Of a DNA stretch of 64,000 nt, positions 34,256 to 47,782 are shown in pieces. A program made the translations under genes and the position numbers. Source of the DNA: Nilaparvata lugens (taxonomy: Eukaryota > Arthropoda > Insecta > Hemiptera > Delphacidae). Positions within the stretch are counted from its first letter, which is position 1; the number at the start of each line of letters is the position of its first letter. Below the pieces are notes generated by a model. The model had not been told where the DNA came from and searched no databases. It saw only the letters and a list, made by a program, of their open reading frames with translations. Location of the stretch: NCBI RefSeq assembly GCF_014356525.2, contig NC_052507.1:54021657-54085656 (forward strand), given 5' to 3'.

Positions 34256-36940
34256 GAACTCACTGAAGAGTAGTTGGTTCTCAATATACCGTTAATAACA
34301 ATCCAAGAATGTAATTGAACTGTCCATCAGCTTCGAAACGATTTTCCTTCAGAACTAGAGTGATAGAAGAAAGTAGAGATAATCGTAACGTAATTGAAGA
34401 AATTGAAGATTTGTGTGGAAAAAGAAGAGGATGTGTGAAAGCACATTTACACCAGGAAATAAGGAAAACAAAATTCAATTCACACTGGTTTAATGATTTG
34501 AATCATCGCAATATGTTGACTTTTCCTCATAGTGTGTACCAAAATTTAATTACCATTATTCTTCTATTACTGGATTCTATCTATAAAGTTTATAATATTG
34601 TTTATTTTATCATTTAGATTATTCCTTGAATATTATTCTCTCCCTTGTATTTTGTAATTTTACGTTGGCAGCCCTGTCGAGTACGGCTAACAGCTGTAAC
34701 ATAGAATTTTCACTCACTGTAACGCCATAGTTTGGTAGGAAGATGTCTAAAAAGATAAGAGACCAAACTTTTCCAAATTAAATTTAATAATGTAACTGTT
34801 TTATTTTTCAATTTTATAATAGGACCTTCTTTATGTAATTATTTGAAGCTCATATTTTATTTTCCCTAGATGGGACTCCGAAGATGGACAATATTTTATT
34901 TTCAATTTAAATCCAGCAATAGACCAAAAATTCATACATCATAAATGGAATTCAATACTGTAACCAAGATGAAAAATACTACATAAAATGGATACCTAAG
35001 TAACAAATTGGATCTTCTCATCGACATTTTCCGGTAAGGTCTCCAGAATTCATTATACTTTCAACGACGATTTACCAACCAATACTCTCCATAAGTGCAG
35101 TGAAAAATATTAAAAGTGATCACGAACTTTTAAAACATTTTAGTAAATTTTAATTACCTCCGATTCTATTCTGTTCAACTCGTATTCTTGAATTGTTTAT
35201 TCAATTATCAGGTTTTGTTTAAATTTCATAATACATTTTGATTGCCCTAAAAATTATTTTCTTAACCTGATCTTTGGCATAGTTTCATGTCATTGGTGGG
35301 ATTCGCTCAGGTTTAACTATTCACGAGACTCTAGGTTCAATACTTCCAACTATTGTTCATCTATTCTTAACACTGAGAATGGGGTGTAACAAGTGGTACT
35401 ACAATATATATTATTGGAATGAGATTCATTATTAATTCAATTTTTTCATTGTAATATGTCATTGAGTACAACTAGTGGAGGAGAGTTGTATTTATTACAG
35501 CTGAACTTCCTTTTTAAATTTCGTAATCAATTTGTAGACTTGATATCTAATAGATTCTATGATGCGATGCTTTCTTTATAATTGGACAATTTTTGTCTAA
35601 TACTTCACGAAATGGTTGTTCTTCTTATGGTGGACTATATGGAGACTAGAGGAAAACTCTTACTTTATGGAATTCGTAAATTTTTCGAGCTTGTTGTTTT
35701 TGGGACTCTTGAGTAATGAGAATAAGAATGAGAATTCTTAGAATGGGTATTAAAAATGCTTTTTATTGCTGAATCGGAGAATCACAAAGTAATAATAAAG
35801 AAGAGAATATAATTACAATGTGATAATAAAACCATAGATTAATAATAGAAACATGGCACTTGTAAAATACCGTAGAAGAATATTGCTAATAGAGAATTAT
35901 ATTTTCTCTATGATACAACTTAAGAGTTACAGGAACAGCGAGAAGCTTCGTAGATCTTAAATGAGTGGACATAATAAATCAATACAACACTTCTCGTATA
36001 AATGAACTGGGAGCTCTGTAATGAAATTATCTTGAAACTTCTAGCATTGGTCGAATGAGAAGCTTTGAATATATTATCAGCATTGAAAACAGACAATTTG
36101 AAGTGAATCTCACTACAGTATCACGAGGTAAAACCTGTCATGAAATAGTTTTCATGTTGTATTACGCTCTAGTCATTATTTCCCAAATGTCCCTTTGGAA
36201 AATAGGCTGAATTGAATGTAATTTTGCAGTGACTAAATCGATTTTTGGAAATAGCATCTTTACATATCGGGAGAATCCAATGCATTATTCATAAGCGTGG
36301 ATAGAGGTGTTTCATCCGTTCTCGGTGTAGGCTTAGGCCTAAACTCCAAGAGCAATTTCAGTTTTATTGGCAGATTTCCCCCCTTATAATCCTTCCTGGT
36401 TTTGGTTTTTCTCCGTTTTTTATGATAAGAGATACGTTGTTTGAATACACAAATTGATTGATCGGAAATAGATTCTGGCTTAATAGAAATTGTTGAAGAT
36501 TCAACAAAGAGAGTAGTGTATATGAACGTTTCTTGGAGACAAACTTGACCTATATATGACCTACTAGTACATTTTTGTTTCTCCACAACCAATAATATGA
36601 TATTGATGATGATTTGATAACGCGTTTCTTGTTATTCGTTGCTACTGCTGCTAACATTGACCGAGTTCATTCCTAGTTTGAATAATATCATGCAACTCTC
36701 ACCGGGTATTCGTACTCTATAACAAGGTTCTTGAAATTGCCTTGATGATGGCGAATCTATTAAAAAAATAAACATTCATACTATGATAAGGTCTTTTAAC
36801 AAACAGAGACTAATAGTTTCAAGAGATGAAAATAGCTGTTGACTGGATAAAAATGAGACATGTCAGACGAAATAATAATGTGTCCCATATGAGTGGCTGA
36901 AAGATGATGTGTGCAGTCTGCAGCGAGGAAAGAGAATCTT
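34256..36940. other. Sequence without recognised genes
   Basis: AT-rich DNA. An open stretch at 36260-36592 (- strand) shows no family resemblance. No splice-supported exon or RNA gene. Confidence 0.4.
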
Positions 36941-36944
36941 TTTC

Positions 36945-37740
36945 ACAAGGGAATTTCGGTGGCAAGTGGAATATCATAGCGGAGAGATTGGAATTGTAGT
37001 GAGAGTAGGAGAAGGAAGCAGAAGAGAAATAACACATAGAAGAGAAACAGTAGACGGAGAAGGAGGAGGATAAGGAGAAGAAGATGATAAAGGAGTAGAA
37101 GAGGATTAATGATGATGAAGAGAAGGAGGTGTTGATGGGTGTGTAGGAGAAGGAGGAGGAGGGGGAGTTGGAAGAGGGTAGAGGAGTGAAAAAGAATAAG
37201 GAGAAGAAATTGGAGAATGAAGATAAGTGGTAAAAGGATAATGGGAGAGAAGGGATGGATAAGAAGAAGCATGAGAACGCAGAAAGATGGAAGGACGTTG
37301 GAAAAGATAAATAGAAGAAAAAAGTAGGAACAGAATGATAAGTATGATGAGAATGAGGAGGAGGGGAATTATAATTTGTAATAGGATGGAGCAGATAAGA
37401 AAAAATATGGGAAGAATTGAAGAAAAATGATAAAAGAAATATGACAATTAGAACGAATATGAAATGAGTTTTATGAAAAGAAACTTAAGAGGCAGAAGAT
37501 GGAGAAAAGAGAGAAAATGTAAGAGACGACGAAGATGCGATGATGCAGAGAAAACGATGAAATAGGAGAGAGGAGAATCTGAATGATTGAATTATGAAAT
37601 TACAGAATAGTAGGATTAGAAGTATGAGAGGCAGAATGAGCAGCGGAGGATAGAGGAATAGAGGAAAGAAGAACCAGGTGGGCGTTGAAATTGGAGTATC
37701 ATGAGGAAAAGGTAAACAGTACAAAATACGGATCAAAATT
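36945..37740. repeat. Long polypurine tract
   Basis: About 800 bp in which the + strand is mostly A and G (GAAGGAGGAGGA, GAAGAAG runs) with very few C. The opposite strand shows long Leu/Ser/Pro-rich open frames that I treat as compositional. Confidence 0.8.
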
Positions 37741-40173
37741 CACTGCTCAATTCAGAAATAATATAACAATAGTTCCTGCAATTATCTAGGAATGATATTA
37801 TAATCAGAGAGTATAGAATGTAATTACATACTCTACTATGAAGGAATATTATTTATAAAGTATATTATAATCTGAGGGTATATAGAATGTAATTACATAC
37901 TCTATACTCAATACATACATTCTTTACTTTATGAATATAGAAGATCACTGGGATAAATATAGAAGTAGTGAAGGTCATTAATAACTGAACACTGAATAAA
38001 ACCGATTTTCTAGAGAATATAAAATAAAATGCTAAATTATCTGTTATACAAATCTCAAGACAACAAATCAAAATGCTTTGAGAGAGATAGACGGAGTTGA
38101 GAGAAGAATAGGAAGGAAGGTGAGTTGAAATACTTTTGAATTTTATCGATTGCTTATGAAGCAAAAAACGTTTATTACAAGAGTCAGCGATTAACAATGA
38201 ATTCTGCAGACAAAAAATCTCTTATCCTATTCTTCTCATTGTCCTTTCTATTCTTTTAGGTTCTGATCTTGTCCTACTCTGGTTCTACTCGTCAACTCTT
38301 CCACACCATTTTTTTCTTTGCTTGTTTCTCTCCCACTCTCTCTTCCACTCTCATTTCCTCTCTTCTCTATTGACTTCAGTGATCTCTTCAACTTTTCCTT
38401 TTCATTTTCTCGCATATTCTTTCTCTTCTCTCTCTTTCTCCGCCTACTCTAAAAATATATGCTCATCAAATCAAATCACATTCTCCTCTCAGAGCCCAGT
38501 TTTCCGGGAATGAATCTTGAAGGAGTGATTCTCTTTCTCCCGCTTTTCTCATTGCCAACGGAGTGTATTGAACGAGGCAAGATTACATCGTTTCATCTTT
38601 GTTCGATTCAATAAGATAGATTAAAAGCGTTCGCTTCATAGGACATTTTTCTTAATGAAAAAGAGTCTGGGTTGTCTTGATCATGATTCAAGTTGTTGAA
38701 GTCTTACCGTATTAAAAGTATTAACAGTACAAGATTTCCCTAATATTGTTTATTACTACATTGCTACATGACTGTTAAACAAATTATGAAATATTAAACT
38801 AACTTAATATATCCTTTTCAATATTGCACAATATGATGACAAACCTTCAAATGTGAAGAACTAAATTGATATTAATTCCCACATTGAATGAAAAAGTCGC
38901 CCGTGACACTTGAAATAGAAAAAATGTAAAATGAATAATAATTATCAGATTTCCTAGTCCATCATAATGGCACGGAGTGCCATCAATAAGATAAGTAAAG
39001 GAACTAAGAAAAAGGAACAAAAGTTTCCTTTTTCTGTGATAACAGGTGGTAAATTCCAGTATTTATTAGATCCTTTCAAAAATAGGTAATATAAATGATT
39101 TCACAAGAGTAGAATTTCTCGCATTAACTGAGAACATAGTTATTTTATGTCCATATTTTCCATCCTCTTCCAACATTACCATTTAGCAGAAAAATTATAT
39201 TTTGTAATGAACGTTACTAAAATAAGTACCGTTTTTTTGTTTGAATTCCAAGACTTGTTATCAGTATTGTGGTATGTGATTGAAAATTTCATAATGATAA
39301 GTCATTTCAACATATTTGATAGGTACGTTTAGATACGCCAACAGCTCCAAAATAAAATACATTTTTTTAACCAATGACTGACCAAACTGACAATCTCTGG
39401 ATATCAGTGCTAATTTTCTACTAGACCACAGCGGCCAGCCAGTCTACAGATGGAAATTTATAAGAGATTGTATTATTCAGATGCTAATCGGAAATAATTT
39501 ATTTTTGATAGTAGCTCTCATCGAATTTCCATCTAGGTAATAACCCTGTAGTCAATATTTGCAGTAGCAGAAGTTTTCGGGGTGGTTTACAGCATTCAAC
39601 TTTATATTTTCGTTATATAATGATTATTTATCGATCATAATTTCATTAAATTCAATTTCTCATCTGTAGAGGAGAATTACATTGGAAAGCATTGCTTTAA
39701 GTGACTACACCGTACAGTTGCCTCTAATTCCATAGCTATCCAAGTGATACAACCTTTAAACTTACCAAGCCTTGATACAACCATAACTTCAAGAATAGTG
39801 TTATAATGTATACTTCAAACAAGAAGAACACTTTTCGTGGAATCTCATAAACTCTTCATTCTAAGGAACTCATTGGAATTCCAGCGAATTGATCAGATTT
39901 GGAATGCCTATTGGAATTCCAAGCGAAAAATCAGTTCGCAAAAGGTAACGAGCGAATTAATTTCATCAATAATTCTATCGCGATTTACATAAATTAGAAT
40001 CCGATTTCAATAAAGTTGCCAGCCAGCAACCGCAATTATCGATTGAAAGCCGTTGATTTATTGTTATTGCACTTGCAAAAGCGAAGCTCCCACGGTCAGA
40101 TTCACTACGAATTGGCAGCATCCCTCATAAATTATTCCCATTCAATAATTGCCGTCATTTCAAAGCGGATCTC
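37741..40173. other. Sequence with short repeats and a CT-rich patch
   Basis: Two tandem copies of a GTATAGAATGTAATTACATACTC-type palindromic motif lie at about 37810-37915, related to the ends of the MITE at 59386-59756. About 38225-38450 is CT-rich. Nothing else recognised. Confidence 0.5.
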
Positions 40174-40566
40174 ACTATATTTTGTAATTGAATTTAAAGC
40201 TAATCTTTGATCTGAATCTAATGTAAAGTCGGCTTCCAGTATTTATAATACTGAATTATAAATTAATTTATTAATTGATTCCGCAATACAATGTTGGAAT
40301 ATTGTGTGGTGGATGATCATTGTGTGATTAATGTTCGAATGTAAAGTACATGCAATCAAGATGAACGCTTCTGAAATGTATAATACGAAAAAACTGGGCA
40401 TGAGAGCTGCTAGGGGGATAGATAGCTTACGGTTTAAGATAGAATAGTTTTTATCTAGTGAGTTGAAATAACTATATTACTACTGTATTTGCTCTTTCCA
40501 CTCTTCAAGACTCATAATTATATCAAAGGAAGCAGGCAACCTTGTTTTTTGGATATAGAACCCGCA
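40174..40566. repeat. Direct repeat, copy 1 (3' end of zinc-module ORF and flank)
   Basis: Recurs at 42744-43108 in the same orientation, with a gap of about 28 bp and scattered substitutions. It covers the last codons of the - strand ORF and its downstream flank. Confidence 0.8.
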
Positions 40567-41594
40567 ATTTTCAAGTTCTTGTTTCACAGCTACTTCATCA
40601 CAAACAAAATCTTTCATATTGAACGAAAAATCTTTAATTTCTTGTCTTAGTTGGTCGATGAAATTGTTAACTGTATCATTTTTAGCTGATCCAAGTTGAT
40701 CTACAATATCTTCCACCGGTACAGCAATTTTGAATATTAGTACAGGTTTTGACTGATCTTTGGGGTGTGAGAATAGAATCTTATCTCCATAGTGTTCGAT
40801 TAGGAGTTTCTTCATCAATCGGTTATCAACGCTGATGTTATTAATATCTCCATGTATTTCCTTTAGTCGGGAAGATAAGAATGATAAAGAAACACATTGA
40901 TATTCCAGTTTTGGGTCAACCTCGCATATCAAATCGTTAAATGCTCGCGAAATTAACGGATTTACAGGTAGTTCTTGTGAGTCGAGATTCTGCTTTGAGT
41001 GTATTCTAAAATATTCCTTTTTGCAAATATCATGATATAGCACGTCAGCAGCAAATACATCATTTACTGAGGAGCATGTACTTAATCGGGTGAAAATAGA
41101 ATCTTGTTGAAACTTACAAACATCAAGAAGATTTTGAGCCAAGCCTACTTCAGAAATTCTATATAGGTGGAAACCTTTTTTTTAGTGGACTGTTGACAAA
41201 AAATACATTTAGTGAAGTCTGTTTTTGGTAGTGCACTTCTAGTTGTAGGACGTTCTTCACAGGTTCTCGTACCTGTTGCAACATCTTCAGCAGCAACATT
41301 GATTGGTTCTTCGGTGGAATTATGCACCCTCGAAACATATCTTATCACATTAATTTTACTAGTATAACTACTGTAACATGCTCTATGCCATTTAAGAGAA
41401 TATAGTTCGTTATTTACAATAGACGGGTTCAATCTCTCGGTCACTTCATCCTTCCTACTATTTAAAGCATCAAGAAATGTTTCAAAGCTTGTATGCTTGG
41501 GTCTTTCAACTAATAAGCAATCACTTTCCAACTGACATATAGCACATAATCTTTTGTCAAACACCTTCACTCTCTTTGTGATTGAGAAAGACAT
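40480..41594 (-). pseudogene. Repeat-associated protein with two CxxC...HxxxC modules, frameshifted
   Basis: Starts at ATG 41594 and runs to 41145 in one frame, then continues from 41142 to 40480 in another; one base change near 41145-41155 would join them into a protein of about 370 residues. Each half has a zinc-binding-like module: CAICQ followed by WHRACYSSYTSK, and CIFCQ followed by YHDICKKEYFR. A more C-terminal stretch reads LLIEHYGDKILFSHP. This arrangement reminds me of multi-copy invertebrate proteins linked to mobile elements, of unknown function, usually longer at the C-terminus. No transposase or RT is next to it. A repeated 3' part at 42744-43108 supports a repetitive origin. 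Confidence 0.6.
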
Positions 41595-41612
41595 TGATAA
41601 CTCACCTTGCAC

Positions 41613-42743
41613 AACACAAACTTATTCACAGATCGGTCACAAAACTCTGAACTCTACGAATCACGAAATATTTAGAATAGAGGCGGCACCACTGTTCACA
41701 TCAACGCTTGATTCAATACTGACTTTACTGATTATTGTATAGTGAAATAGTAAATAGATTGAGACGGACAGGCAGATACATGCGCGGACACGATTCGTCT
41801 AGACAAAACAAGAAATGTGGCACCTATTATATTTGTCAAAAACAAGACAAGAAACTTGTTGACAAAACAAAAAATGTGGCGCCTATTAATTGTTTAACTT
41901 ATTCATTCACTTAAAATTGACGATTCAGAAGTGATCAATTCAATAAATAAACAAAATATTCATTCTCGATTAGATATTCTACATATTCATCTTCTATTGA
42001 TTGAGAATCACATTATTCAACCAATCTGGTTTAACATATGAGATGAACTTTGTAATTTTGACCATAATTTATAAAATATGATGAGAACCATTGATTATTA
42101 AGGCTTCAGAGTTGAAAAATCGTGTTCAGCGACCAAAAATACATAATATAACGTTCCTGAAATACATATTTGGATGCATAGACTAATAGGAGCGATGCGA
42201 TAGGTAGGCCGCTACGCGCACTGGTCATAGGGGTGGCCCGCGCTGCAGTGTAACAGTGCTACTAATCCCCCTCCCACAGCCGCATCTATGGTCGTAACCC
42301 CCAAACTATATACATCATTGGATTCAGAAAGAAACGGCCTACAACGTTTATTGAGAACTTTTTCCTCTCAGTCGGCTAACGACTGAAATATTCGGAAAAT
42401 AAAAAAAATCTATACTCAAAAAATACATTTTTTGAGATATTTTATTTTTTTACGGAAAAACTATGCGGTCTATCGTAAAAATGAAGAGGACCATTTTGAA
42501 AGCTTGTTATATTTAGATAATATTAGAAAAAGGGTCAAAGCTGTAATATGAATGGTTGCCGCAGGACAGGCGATTATATAAGCGCGCGTTTTTTACAACT
42601 TACCCCCCTCCCCCCCAATCTCTCGACCACCCTGGGACGTGACGACATCGAGTTTCATATACACTAAAGACCCCCCAACAATAATCCGAAGTCAAATTCT
42701 CTGCCTCTCTCATGCATGCTCAATGTAAGCCAGCGCCTGGACT
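41613..42743. other. Sequence between the zinc-module ORF and its repeated 3' part
   Basis: Contains two ACAAGAAA...TTGACAAAACAA-like short repeats near 41805-41885 and a GC-richer patch at 42190-42300 that reads like an inserted repeat. No gene recognised. Confidence 0.4.
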
Positions 42744-43108
42744 ACTATATTTTGTAATTGAATTTAAAGCTAATCTTTGATCTGAATCTAATGTAATGTC
42801 GGCTTCCAGTATTTATAATACTGTATTATAAATTAATTTATTAATTGATAACGCAATACAATTGTGTGGTTAATGTTCGAATGTAAAGTACATGCAATCA
42901 AGATGAACGCTTCTGAAATGTATAATACGAAAAAACTGGGCATGAGAGCTGCTAGGGGGATAGATAGCTTACGGTTTAAGATAGAATAGTTTTTATCTAG
43001 TGGGTTGAAATAAATATATTACTACTGTATTTGCTCTTTCCACACTTCAAGACTCATAACTCTATCAAAGGAAGCAGGTAACCTTGTTTTTTGGATATAG
43101 AACCCGCA
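42744..43108. repeat. Direct repeat, copy 2
   Basis: Second copy of 40174-40566. Breakpoint on the right is within the ORF codons (after CCCGCA). Confidence 0.8.
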
Positions 43109-43836
43109 TTATCCTGATACCTAGTGTATTGCACTACAAACAAATATGTTATTATTGTATTTACCGTACTATAATGTATTGTATCTATCCTGTATTATTA
43201 CTGATTTTATACTGTACTTACTGAACGTATTACTGTTTTACTGTAACTACTGTAGGCGTACAGCCGAATAAACTCCATTTAAACTTGATAGACGTCAATA
43301 TCCTTATAATTGGTCACAGATTTTAAGCTTTGAATGTTTGACATGAGTTAAATGAACCCAACCATCGCTCGAAGTAGCAAATCAAGTTGAAATTTAAGTT
43401 AGGAACTTAATTTCCGAATAAGATTAAGTTGTGATTTGCCAGCATAGGTTGAACCGGCAAAGTTGAATGACTTACTTGATCGATCAACGATTTGAGACAC
43501 GCGCTTCGAGAAGTTCTGAAGTAAGCATTTGAATCTGACAGGCAATAGGAAGCAATAACGCTACAATACGGAAGCCAATGCTATTCAAACTGTTATTATG
43601 TTGTTCCAACTGTTGAAATCTGTTGTGGGTATTGGATATATTTGAAAGCATTTGACCATTTGATGAGTTTATGGTGGGTGCGAAGCAAGAACAAGATCTA
43701 CTGTATAATTTGAAATTTTATTATAATAGTCTCTTGTAGTATTTTTATTCATTCTTCATTCTTTTTAAACTGTCTGCCAATCTTACAAGCATTATTATAA
43801 TACTACTGTATGGATTTTATAGTTTCATGCTGAGAG
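43109..43836. other. Sequence without recognised genes
   Basis: AT-rich; short TACTGTA/TATTACTG-like runs near 43140-43260. Nothing supported. Confidence 0.4.
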
Positions 43837-43999
43837 TTAGGCTCAACTACACTTACGCGACTCAGGTCGAGAAGAGACTCGACTCTAGTCGAGAGCATGT
43901 GTTTTCAAATGATGACTCTCAGACCAGTTGATTCTAGTCTCCGCGACGTCACCATTTGAAAACATAAATGCTCTCGACTAGAGTCGAGTTGAACCTTAA
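43837..43999. mobile_element. Foldback MITE, about 160 bp
   Basis: Outer ends TTAGGCTCAAC and GTTGAACCTTAA, and inner arms 43877-43911 and 43953-43989 (CTCTAGTCGAGAGCAT and complement, then TGTTTTCAAATG and complement), form an interrupted inverted repeat. No coding capacity. Confidence 0.68.
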
Positions 44000-46779
44000 C
44001 CTATTCTCCTATCAAATTTACATTTTCAACTGTAAAAATGTACAATAGAAAAAAATAACCGTTCACTATTTTGTTTATAATCTTTATTGGAGAAAATTCT
44101 CAGCAGAATACAAGAAATAAATTGTTGCGGTTGGCTTCAAACCAATAATTTTATTCATAAGTACCGCTACATCTTGACTACAAAACTAGTCGGTAAAGAG
44201 TTTACTTGATTCGGCATTTATCTTACGTAGTAATTATTGCATCTACGATGTAAATTCAACAACTTTGTTTTAATAATCGGAATAAGGATAGTTTGATTGA
44301 TGAAAATAAGTCTATCGTCGATTTATTCAGAATCAAGCAAGCAAAATTTCTTATAGATCTGATGATGCGTTTAACTTCTATCCTATTTCCTATTCCGTAC
44401 ATTTCAAGAACACAAATCCTCCCTCCAATAATGCGATGCACTGGAGTGACTTGAATCACAGCTATCTACTACAAATGGCGATGGGAAAAGAAATCGGAAA
44501 ACAATGCCGTCCTATCATTTCCCTTGATTTTATAACTTGAATCTCACCATATGTGGGCTAGTAATTGGTCGTATTTCCAGCGTTCAGGGGTACAGTGGTA
44601 CAGCAAATGGAGTAATAAGCCAACTATATTGATTGTTTTTTAATATATATATTTTTTGGAAATATCTATTCATATTCTACGAGTGATGATTGAAAAAACA
44701 AGATATCCAATACTAATGTTCTATGAATAATTCCTCTATCTTCTTCTCTTTCTTCAGTATTGTATCTGTAAGGTCTTGGTTGAGTGGTAGAGAGAACTTG
44801 AAAATCCGAACCCCGCCAAATAAAAAAAAATTTTATTTCATTTAAAAAGCCCAAAAGTTCTCACATTCATAAAGTCGGGGGGAAGCACGTAATGGAATTG
44901 ATTACCTAGGTACTAACTTGCAGACAAAGTTAATCGATGTGATAGAAATAAGTGAATTTAATATTCATGAACTTCATCGCGTGGTTAGTATAGATGCACA
45001 ACATTTGAATTCCAAAGATGCCTTATTTATTTTCACTTTTGGGTTAGCTATTGTTTGAGCTTCGGAGATTAAGAAGGGATTCTTATGTATAAATGTATAA
45101 GTTTTTATTATCGTTCATTCAATTTTAGCTTTTTCATTCCTCTTACACAAAATTGTTTATCTATTCATCAACGAGTTTGCATCAATCTTGAAGGACTTTA
45201 CATAGAATATTATACACTGATATCATCATAGAACACAGGAAATAGAAACACAGAACATTTTTACTGTAATAATTTACTATATTTTTCTAGTCTATGAGAT
45301 TGAAAGCATTATACTGTATTATACAACTCACGGTACATGTGAGGACTATTTATCTTTAACAATCTTGATAAAATAGAAATCGACAAGTTTAACAAAGAAA
45401 AAACTTTATCAGCTATACCTACATCCTAACGTCTAAGGTATACCTGAGATAAGGTCATCCACACGTAATGTACAAGATACTAGCCATTCAAAAATTCACA
45501 AAAGTCTATTTTTGAGCAATAATCAATATCATACAATTCAAATTCAGTTTATTCCTTCGAATAATTTATCATTTTAACTTTACAGTATGACAATATAATT
45601 AACAATTTTACACACAAAATATCAAAACTCATACATCTAGTCTTCTGAATTAATAAGCTATAATCTTCTTATTGTGATACAAGATATTTGGATTAAATTA
45701 CATGTTTACAATACTAAATATGAATCTCATCAGTACAATGTACATATAATAATCATATATTAGGTATATTATATACCTATTAGGTATATTATATACGATA
45801 TTTATACAGTGATTACTATCCTTCCTTTTTATGGTACCATCCTCCTCTGCAACTCTTCTATTGAGATAATTTGGACATTAGAGAGGATCAAAGAGAGAGA
45901 AGAGAAAAATAAGAAGAAGGAGAGGAATGTAAATTAGTGTAGATGGTAGAAAATTTATTTTTTTAGCGTATGGCTTCCAAGACATCAATCAGTATTCATT
46001 TCCATCATCACTTCTTCAGGATCGTAATAGTAGAAAAGCAAGTCATTTATAAGAAGGATATGAACCCTTAAATCAATGCAGAGAAAAGCAACTGATATTC
46101 CATTCACTAAGGGCTGGATTATTCTTGTATCAATGAGAAGATGTCCTAGTGAGGGAAATCAAAGAGTTTCCCGTGTAAATGAAAATTAAAGAAATGCTTA
46201 GTGATGAATGGAATGCAATGAAAAACGACAAATTTTCCTATTTGAACACACAATCTTTGGTATTACAAGATTTATTGTAGCGAGAGTAAACATTGAGCTC
46301 ATCTTTGAATTGATATCACCAATTGAAAGATAAGTAAGTGAGTTGCACCAAACAGAATGATAAGCCCGGAGTACTCAAATAATATAAACAGGTTACAAAA
46401 ACTTGAATATCAATGCGTGTTATGATGACATTGATTCAAATAAACATTATTTTTTCCCTGATATATGCCTCCGGATTCACCCTTGAGTTTCGAGCCGCTG
46501 TAAGGACTAGTTTTTACCAGGGAAGTTTCCAAGCCTAATATTGCAACTCACGCATCTTGAGAACTTGAGCATCTCTTACTTCCAGCAGAATCAGCAGAAT
46601 CAGATCGGCTTTGAATTCTATTGAAGAAGCGAGTAGATTCTATTTGAAATTGGATGAATACGGCATAAGGGAGGAACCCACTTAGAATTGTGTTGATCAA
46701 CATTTCGAATAGAATTAGTCAATAGGTTGGAAAGTTACAATTATTACAGCCTATAGCCAAATAATGGCTTCAGTTTATG
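44000..46779. other. Intergenic sequence, mostly unremarkable
   Basis: A 20-bp near-palindromic unit (TAGGTATATTATATACCTAT) is tandemly repeated near 45760-45797. A tRNA-like A-box string near 44775-44795 lacks a properly spaced B box. No gene recognised. Confidence 0.4.
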
Positions 46780-46925
46780 AACAAAGGGGTCGTGGAAGGC
46801 CCCTTCTACAGTATCTGAGACGAATGACGAAGGAAGTGGGTGCTATGAGTTATGAACAATGAAAGAGAGTAGCAATGGACAGATTTGGATGGAAGGCTGC
46901 CAACCAATCAAGCGATGAGCTAAAG
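46780..46925 (+). pseudogene. LINE remnant, C-terminal end of an RT protein
   Basis: The frame reads GRGRPLLQYLRRMTKEVG, a stop, then KRVAMDRFGWKAANQSS. The pattern RGRP...R...VAMDR..W..A is typical of the extreme C-terminus of several LINE ORF2 proteins. The stop stands where Trp is usual. Only this tail is left. Confidence 0.5.
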
Positions 46926-47369
46926 AAGAAGAAACCGAATAATCGTCGATACTGGTGGAGTAACTCAGGGTTCCCAAAGTGCCCATGAACAACCCTCGGA
47001 CAAGAGTATTTTAGGGAATTAGCTCACATTATTATAGAGTGAACTACATGTGAGATTCCGGATTTGATCTTCGGTGTCAACTCTGAACGTTGGCACTCTT
47101 TGAATTTCCACAGGTTGAGTTGTCAATGTTCTTCATCAAGTCTCCAGTTGGATTCAAGTTGGTTTTCATTTTGTCAGTTCGTTAAAAGTAAAGTAAGTTT
47201 CTTACAAATTATTGGCGTTTCAGAAGATTCTAAGAATCACAACTATAGTTCTTCAAAAAATAATAATTATATTATACACAAACACTGTTCACCAGTTCAC
47301 ACGAGAATATTTCAGTCAACCTCTTATCAAAATATACAAGAAATTAGGTTATACTACAATATCATCTAC

Positions 47370-47413
47370 CATAGAGAAAAGATAGCCTAAGATCATGCTA
47401 TCTTTTCTCTATG
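47370..47413. repeat. Perfect 17-bp hairpin
   Basis: CATAGAGAAAAGATAGC (47370-47386) and its exact reverse complement (47397-47413) enclose a 10-base loop. It lies about 120 bp downstream of the GMC stop codon on the - strand, so it could be in that gene's 3' UTR. Confidence 0.8.
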
Positions 47414-47530
47414 CATCTAATAGCCTCGAACTCAACAGCTGTCCATGATGCCACATACCATCTTCCAGAGGTAATCGATCCAGGATCCCAATGCGTCATC
47501 CTCTGCAGCAAAGGACGACGTGACCCGCTG

Positions 47531-47782
<252 letters not shown>

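Noticed and set aside
36260..36592. 110-codon frame on the - strand
   Set aside because: No family resemblance and no supporting splice sites or neighbours.
36943..37736. Leu/Ser/Pro-rich - strand open frames
   Set aside because: Compositional effect of the polypurine tract.
44765..44835. tRNA- or SINE-like A-box string (TTGGTTGAGTGGTAGAG) followed by a B-box-like string
   Set aside because: The two boxes are only about 16 bases apart and the B box is degenerate; no cloverleaf can be drawn.
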